Shown: positions 58,331-64,000 of the stretch, in pieces
Layout of the letters: every line of letters begins with the position of its first letter
Position numbering within the stretch: position 1 is the stretch's first letter
Assembly (NCBI GenBank): GCA_009760855.2
Contig: WPIO01000079.1
Span: forward strand, 1,000,001-1,064,000
From: Cristatella mucedo
Lineage: Eukaryota > Bryozoa > Phylactolaemata > Cristatellidae
Length of the DNA stretch: 64,000 nt
Reading direction: 5' to 3'
Made by a program: the position numbers and the translations under genes
The notes under the pieces: model-generated
Databases searched by the model: none
Seen by the model: the letters and a program-made list of their open reading frames with translations, nothing else
Told to the model about the DNA's origin: nothing

Positions 58331-58799
58331 TTTGTATAGCTCGCTCTGTCAACCCCTCAACGACGGCTTCCACGGATTGGGTGGGGGCAGCTGTTCAGCG
58401 CAGCGCTCAGGCGCTCGCCGCGACGGGAAGTGTGCCGAGCGCTCGCTCGCCGCCGAGGCTTTCGAGCGGTATTTAGTGGGCGGAGTCGCTAGGTTTGTAG
58501 ACTGACGTAAGAGGTCGGTGCGGCGGCCAGCGAAGCGAGGCGCCTTAATTGACGTACGCGTCCGTCCCATTCCGCCGCACGGACAAGCCTCCTCCCGCTG
58601 GACGTCACAATGCTGACGTCTGTCTGTCGCGAGAACTCAATGTAAATGTAAGGCTCCAAAACAGCGAAGCTAGCGAGATACACGCCCGCCCGCTAGTGCG
58701 GGAATGCACTGCGGGAATGCTGCATGCGAATCGAATGTTTACATCTGACACTTAATTAGGTCTCGCGTTCCGAAGATAAACGTGAGTGAGTTCTCAATT

Positions 58800-58805
58800 T
58801 TCTCT

Positions 58806-58843
<38 letters not shown>
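58800..58843 (+). repeat. (CT)n tract
   Basis: Short CT run in the CpG-rich block. Confidence 0.9.
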
Positions 58844-58846
<3 letters not shown>

Positions 58847-59023
58847 CATCCCCCTCTGAAATCCCCACCTATCCGCCCGTCCGCACTTAAGGCAGACCAG
58901 CTGTCCGTCGTCCGTGCGCTAGAAAGTCGTTTTCGATGCGTGCGTACTTAACGACACAGCGGTCTGCTGCCTTCTCGAAGGCGTCCTCGTTATTGTCTAG
59001 CGGGATAGAGACGTTCTACGACG

Positions 59024-59100
59024 ATGGCCACCGCCTCCGCCGCCTCCGCCGCCGCCTCCGCCGCCTCCGCCGCCTCCGCCGCCGCCGCCGCCTCCGCCGC

Positions 59101-59133
<33 letters not shown>

Positions 59134-59228
59134 CGCTCCGCTGTCGCGTCAATGCGGCTCTCTCAATGGCTGCCAGACGCCGCCGCCGCCGCACTCGATC
59201 CTGCAGGGCAGCGACCAAACGGTTCAGA
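59024..59228 (+). CDS. Candidate first exon of an unidentified gene
   Basis: ATG 59024 opens an Ala/Ser repeat built from GCC/TCC triplets (about 38 residues), then a less repetitive stretch that includes PLSRQCGSLNGCQ and PPPPHSILQGSDQTVQ, and reaches a donor CAGA|GTAAGG in phase 1. It sits in a CpG-rich block (58350-59560) like the promoter blocks of the other two genes. No domain is recognised and no following exon was found before the window ends. An untranslated triplet repeat is the main alternative. Confidence 0.35.
59035..59140 (+). repeat. GCC/TCC triplet repeat
   Basis: Imperfect triplet repeat of GCC with interspersed TCC, encoding Ala/Ser on the + strand and Gly-rich runs on the - strand. 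Such tracts are length-variable. Confidence 0.9.
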
Positions 59229-59649
59229 GTAAGGTCACGCATGCCCTTACTGACGTCATCCCTCCGTCAACACCCGCGTTGAACGGCGTCGTTTGCTCCT
59301 CCGAAAACGCGCTGCGTGCGTCGGAGAGTGGCTCCCTAGCTCGGCCTGCGTCTGTGCCACAAGTAGCAGGAAGATGACGCAGGGAGCAGTGGTAGTGTGC
59401 ACTAGTAGGCACGTACACGTACGCAGCAGGTAGTAGGCGCGCGGCGAGCCGACGCGACGCTCCGCGCGACGCCGATCTCGGGCGTATAAGTTCGCTTCGG
59501 CGCAATCCGTTCTTCGACGGCTACGCTACTCGTCGAATGGCGCTGCAAACCCGCCGCGAAGCTGCTTGTGCGCTAGCAAAGTCCTCGGTAGGAAAGCGCA
59601 GCGTAGCTCTCTGCTTCCTGCTTCCTGCTCTCCTTCTCCCTGCTTGCCT
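59229..59649. other. Downstream flank of the candidate first exon
   Basis: CpG-rich to about 59560, with TATAAG at 59482. A short ATG frame at 59537 runs to a donor-like GGTAGG at 59588. Too little to call a gene. Confidence 0.3.
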
Positions 59650-59820
59650 GACTCTGCTCTGCTTCCCACTTTCTCTTCGTTGCGTTGAATGAAGTCCGTT
59701 GGCTACCGAATGCGTACCGAAAGCCGCTTAGGCTGTGAGTGCGCCACACAAAGCACTCCTGCGTAACTCCCGCATAGTCTTTATGGCTTTGTGGAGTTAC
59801 AGACGGAGACACTTTACATT
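59650..59820 (+). mobile_element. LINE family B 3' end
   Basis: CTGACTCTGCTCTGCTTCCC, TACCGAATGCGTACCGAAAG and CTTTATGGCTTTGTGGAGTT, ending in the TTACATT-type tail. Confidence 0.88.
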
Positions 59821-59994
59821 AGCGGCGCTAGTCATAGCCACGTGCGACAAATACCGTTGAAGTTCGCGGCCAGCGACTTGTATATAGACGCAGCGCCGAT
59901 ATGTGCACGTACGCTCACGGCAATAATATCGCCCAGGTCTTACTACGGCAAGTACCTATCCCGAGCGAAGGACAGGCTATTCGACATTAAAAAG

Positions 59995-60145
59995 TATTAA
60001 AATAATTCATTTGTATAGCGCCCCAAGATAACTTAATCTCCATTCAGGCGCTTCACATATGCCTCGGGGCTCGCGCCCATGACCTCGGCCTGACCTTGGC
60101 CGGGGCGAGCGCCTTAACCGCTGGGCGAAACCAGTGCGGCGCATT
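59995..60145 (-). mobile_element. SINE D
   Basis: A reverse-strand tail GCGCCCCAAGATAACTTAATC, the GGGCTCGCGCCCATGACC B-box region, and the tRNA-like head with CGCCTTAACCGCTGGGC. Confidence 0.88.
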
Positions 60146-60488
60146 TTTACGTAGGGACTGCGGGTGTCCTGAGCAGGCCTGGTAGGTATGCAGGGTAGGG
60201 CGCAACGACTCTCACACGACGACGCTCAGAGCACGATTTAACTGCCAGACTCTAAAACCAGAGCGAAGCCGACTGGCGATTGCGTGACTTACACTTTTTA
60301 GGCCGCCAAACAAAAAAAAACTTATGACATAACCAGCTCCTAGTCACAATAATTAAGGAACTGCAAATGCCATGTCAGCAGAGTCTAAATCTGGCAGACG
60401 TCGCAGGCCAGTTTTTCAATAGCTCGTCGGAGCTCCATCTTCTGGGCTACTTGCCTACGGCGCCTGATGGTGGAAAGCCGAGACGTTT

Positions 60489-60489
<1 letters not shown>

Positions 60490-60581
<92 letters not shown>
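60490..60581 (+). repeat. (TA)n/(GA)n compound microsatellite
   Basis: About 50 bp of TA followed by about 40 bp of GA. Confidence 0.97.
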
Positions 60582-60585
<4 letters not shown>

Positions 60586-61159
60586 TCTGGTCACGCGAAA
60601 GCTGCGAGAGATCGCCAGGCTGCAGCAGCCGATTTTCCGTAGCCTGAACTGCGAGCGCGAGCAATGGCCGCTCCAGCTCCAGGCTCCAGCTCCAGGCTTC
60701 AGCTGCCACACGGACGAGGCTGCTTGGCATGTTGTTCATCAGCCTGTACTTGTATTTCGGAGGCTTTACGTGCTTGGACCCGGCGGCAGTGGCCCGCACA
60801 GGAAATGCCCCGCTAAGCTCCGCTGCGAGTTGGTGCAGACCCTCCCCCCCCTGCCGGCCCGCGAGACTCTGCGACGTCGGCTGAAAGCTTGCCGAGTCGC
60901 TGTAAATTATGAGGAACAGGTGCAGACGAGTCCGACCTCCTACTGGTGTGTCTCCCCACACGTGCACGCGTAGCCTTAGTTCTCATTATAGGAAATATTA
61001 AAACACCTCGTGCGAAAGTTTTCTGCGCTGTTACACGAAAGTCAAGTCAGTTGCCCAGGGCAGCAGCTTAAGCGGAAAAATATCACGAAAATATTTGCAA
61101 AATTGGTCCAACAATTGTATATTTGCATAGGGTACCATTCAAAAAACAAGCACGCCATT
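60582..61159. other. Unassigned stretch
   Basis: Both strands are open for about 130 codons (60582-60973 + and the complement) without a recognised domain. Confidence 0.4.
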
Positions 61160-61310
61160 TGCTTTTCCCGACGTTGGTCCCGAGGTCGTGGGTTTGAATC
61201 TGCTGTGGGCGATCCTGTATCGTGGCTGTAATCGGCGGCGATAGCCGTAAAGGCTCTTCTGTCGCTACACAAAAGAGGTTGTTAAACCAGCTAGTGTTGT
61301 TTTAAATATA
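61160..61310 (+). mobile_element. SINE C, 5'-truncated
   Basis: Begins at CCGAGGTCGTGGGTTTGAAT and runs through the body to AAAGAGGTTGTTAAACCAGC; the A box is missing or diverged. Confidence 0.8.
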
Positions 61311-61599
61311 ATCGCAAGTACTGACGACTTCCGCGTAAAAGAAAAATGATCACGCAAACCACGTCTACCCTGGCTGCAAACCGGAAGCATTGCGTTTGCA
61401 AATAACAAATTTCCCGATTTCAGCATCACATGCGACTTGTATCCCAACTTGTAGAACCTTAGTAGATAAAAGTACATGCGTGAAGCTAGCTGAGGTTCAT
61501 GCTCGTGACTTTTAAAAAGATTCATTTTCAGTGTAGCTTTGTACTTTGCAAATTCTGCAACTCGGCCAATACTTCGCGCATCAGAGTGAAATTTGAAAC

Positions 61600-62260
61600 G
61601 CCAGTTCGGTAATGTAATGTATCTTCGTCAGTAACTCCACAAAGTCATAAAGACCATGTGGGTGTTACGCAGGAGAGTTTTGTGTAGCGCACTCACAGCC
61701 TAAGCGGCTTTCGGTACGCATTCGGTAGCCAACAGACTTCGTCTCACGCAACAAAGAGAAAGTGGGAAGCATAGCAGAGTCAGGAGAGCAGTTAAAGTAG
61801 TGAGTAGCATAGAAGTAGCAGTTCAGGACCGCTGAAAAAGATGTGCCATAGTCGGCAGTTGGAGAGTAGATGTCGTTTCGTAAGAATTGTGGAAGCGAGT
61901 TCCACCGTCTAGGACCTGCTGAGCTAAAGCTTCTGTCGCCAACTGTCTTTAAGCGGAGGAATGGGACAGCTAATTTACTGTCCACACAAGACCTGAGGGC
62001 GCGAACAGGCTGAAACTGATGCAGCAGTTCAGCCAGGTATGAAGGAGCCAAGCCGTGGCGGCCTTGTGGGTCAGCGTAAGAACTTTGCTCTGTATCCTTT
62101 GCTCAACCGGCAACCATCCTAGCTCTTCCAGCAAAGGAGACACGTGCTCAAACCGCTGGGACTTGAAGACCAGCCTTGCAGCCATATTCATAGTCCGCTG
62201 CAGTGGCATAATAGCTTTCTTTGGTAGCCCAGCCAAAAGGGAATTACAATAATCAAGCCG
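61600..62260 (-). mobile_element. LINE family B copy
   Basis: AATGTAATGTATC start, full 3' UTR, then C-terminal RT coding blocks on the reverse strand (ARLVFKSQRFEHVSPLLEEL, WLPVEQRIQSKV). About 660 bp, with frameshifts between blocks. Confidence 0.9.
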
Positions 62261-62399
62261 TGCGCGTTATGCCGGTGCTGCGGAAGTTACTCTTGAAGCT
62301 AGAGTTCCGTTTTTTTCAAGAGGAGATTATACTACTTTTGCTGTTGGGGCTACAGAGACCTGACGAAAGGTGTCACCTCCTGTCCGGAAAGCGTATATA

Positions 62400-62560
62400 A
62401 AATATAAAGTTCATTTGTATAGCGCCCTGAGAGAACTTAATCTCTATTCAGGCGCTTCACATATGCCACGGGGCTCTAGCCCACGACCTCGGCAAGACCT
62501 TGATCAGGGCGAGCACCTTGACCGCGGGGCCAAACCAGCTCGGCGGCCAAACCAGCTCGG
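62400..62560 (-). mobile_element. SINE D
   Basis: A reverse-strand tail GCGCCCTGAGAGAACTTAATC, the GGGGCTCTAGCCCACGACC B-box region, and a head with ACCTTGACCGCGGGGCC. Confidence 0.88.
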
Positions 62561-62721
62561 CGTGCCTTTCCCGTCGTGCAACTTCGAACTCTTCATAAGG
62601 TAACGAAACCTTCTCGGAAAGGCCTAAATACTACGGGCGTGAACAAGGCGGCGTGCCTTTGGAGTGCCCTTTCGAATTCTCTCTCGAAAAAGGATTTGCA
62701 AATATTTTTTTGGACGGGCTC

Positions 62722-62722
62722 G

Positions 62723-62757
<35 letters not shown>

Positions 62758-62810
62758 CGTGTGTGCGTGTGTGCGTGTGTGCGTGTGTGCGTGTGTGTGT
62801 ATATATATAG
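62722..62810 (+). repeat. (TA)n/(GT)n/(GTGC)n compound microsatellite
   Basis: TA repeat, then GT and GTGTGTGC units, then TA again. Confidence 0.95.
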
Positions 62811-64000
62811 AGAGAAAGAGTATATATGAAAGAAAAGATATAAGATATTGTAAGAGCATATATGAGAGTATATATGAGAGCGCTTCCTGGCGGTGCTCTA
62901 GCGGCGCCCTCCACCTTTAGGGCGCTGCTGAGGGAAGGGGTCGGTGCTGCCAGCATTTCCCGGAGTTTGATGATTCTACCGGGCTTCGGTGACCCCGCAG
63001 AGGGCTCTCAATATGGAGAAAGTGGAGTGGCTATCGACTCTTTTTGTGCAGCGAGGCGTCACCCGGAGGCTCCGCTGTGTGGAGCTCCGGCTGTCCTGAT
63101 ATGGCGCCTCGCGGGTATTGGCGTATATATATATCGGATTTGGCCCCGGTGCAAACGACAAAGGTCGCGGTGCCAACGATTTCCGGTCTCGTTCCTCGTA
63201 GACGGTAAGGGCGGCAGTGAGTGGTGAGCGGCCTAATAAGCATTGAATTAATCGAAAGCGTCAGAGTCGACGCGACGACGAACGGGCAACAAACCGATCG
63301 AGGATAGGCAGGTCAGAGGTCAGAGCAGAACGACCCAACTGCTCAAGGTGACGTAGCCGATCGGCATTGAGTGACGAATGGAGTCGCGGTCAAGGTTGTC
63401 GCACGGTCGACCAATTTCCGCCGACGCGTACTTGCTTATCTCTCTAGATGGGTTGAAGAGGCGGGGCAATTGTTGCGTGATTATTTCTTGTCCATCCGCT
63501 GTATTTACGCTAATTTACGGAAGTGCATCGACGAGACCTCCGAGGCATCCGACATCGGGCTGTTTCAAGTAGATTTCGTGCACTTCGAACAAAGCCGACC
63601 AGCTCTCGGACGGGTCGCTGGGGACTGGAATGAAGGTCATGAGATGTCAAACCGTGGCAACTTTTGGTTACGCCCTCTCTGAGTCAATATTGAACCCCGG
63701 GAAAAATATTCCCGTCTATGGGCGTGTTCGGCTGCTGGCTACAGATGCTCTCTGGCAGGTGACGCAGGAGATAGGATACGGGACGCTGAGCTGTTTTCCA
63801 GGGCCAGGTTAAGCGGCTGTGGGATGCCGCGGTCCCAGAGTGGAATGTGCTGCAAACTTGACGTAAATAAATCAACCGCCATAATCCGAACGTCCTGCCC
63901 TAAGTGGTCTGCCTTGTGGTAACTGCCACCTGTCAGAGCAATCGCTGCTGCGACCAGCCACCATTCGATAGCATTCAGCAGCAGCAGCAACAAAAATAGA
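62811..64000. other. Unassigned right edge
   Basis: Moderately GC-rich. A + strand frame at 63371-63682 has no recognised domain. No continuation exon of the 59024 candidate could be identified. Confidence 0.4.

Larger units (their letters stand above)
58350..59560. promoter_or_regulatory. CpG-rich promoter-like block
   Basis: CG dinucleotides and GC content rise sharply compared with the flanks. The block contains the triplet-repeat open frame at 59024, a short CT tract at 58800-58843, and near its end TATAAG at 59482 followed by GC-rich sequence. Promoter role and direction are inferred. Confidence 0.4.

Overview
The window is nuclear DNA of an invertebrate animal. Genes have long introns with canonical GT/AG junctions, both recognisable proteins belong to metazoan families (a five-LIM PINCH adaptor and a class IV POU homeodomain factor), and the space between exons is filled with degenerate LINEs, tRNA-derived SINEs, DNA transposon remnants and very long CT microsatellites. 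The species cannot be named from the sequence. The divergent POU4 protein and the CpG-rich promoters would fit an early-branching lineage such as a sponge, but that is a weak guess.

Layout, all on the + strand for genes. 1-7.5 kb: repeats and unassigned DNA, including a TA-flanked DNA transposon (5384-6533) split by a LINE. 7.6-9.1 kb: a CpG-rich promoter-like block with a candidate first exon. 8.4-43.7 kb: the PINCH (LIMS) gene, which I assembled exon by exon. Its constitutive coding exons are 18058-18103, 24120-24307, 30690-30761, 42563-42954, 43286-43361 and 43582-43738. The first half of LIM1 is present twice, as two homologous phase 2/2 exons (10162-10269 and 14937-15032). The canonical reading from ATG 10166 gives 344 residues and five LIM domains. 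43.7-54.3 kb: no recognised host gene; mostly LINE copies. 54.3-57.1 kb: a POU4/Brn-3-type gene whose last exon (55797-56584) holds the POU-specific domain and homeodomain, with a 16-bp minisatellite in the preceding intron. 58.3-59.6 kb: a second CpG-rich block with a possible first exon of an unknown gene (59024-59228). 59.6-64 kb: repeats and unassigned DNA.

Repeats: LINE family A (CR1/L2-like; best copy 24480-27530) ends in a conserved tail followed by (TTA)n and occurs about twenty times. LINE family B is a second CR1-like family ending in TACAT-type repeats. SINE C is tRNA-derived with its own 3' end. SINE D is tRNA-derived but carries a family A-like tail, so it probably borrows that LINE's reverse transcriptase. 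All long pyrimidine tracts are CT on the + strand, the sense strand of both genes.

PINCH proteins link integrin-linked kinase to parvin and Rsu1 at integrin adhesions; LIM1 is the ILK-binding domain. The duplicated LIM1 half-exon is the most interesting feature here, because splicing choice would change the ILK-binding finger.
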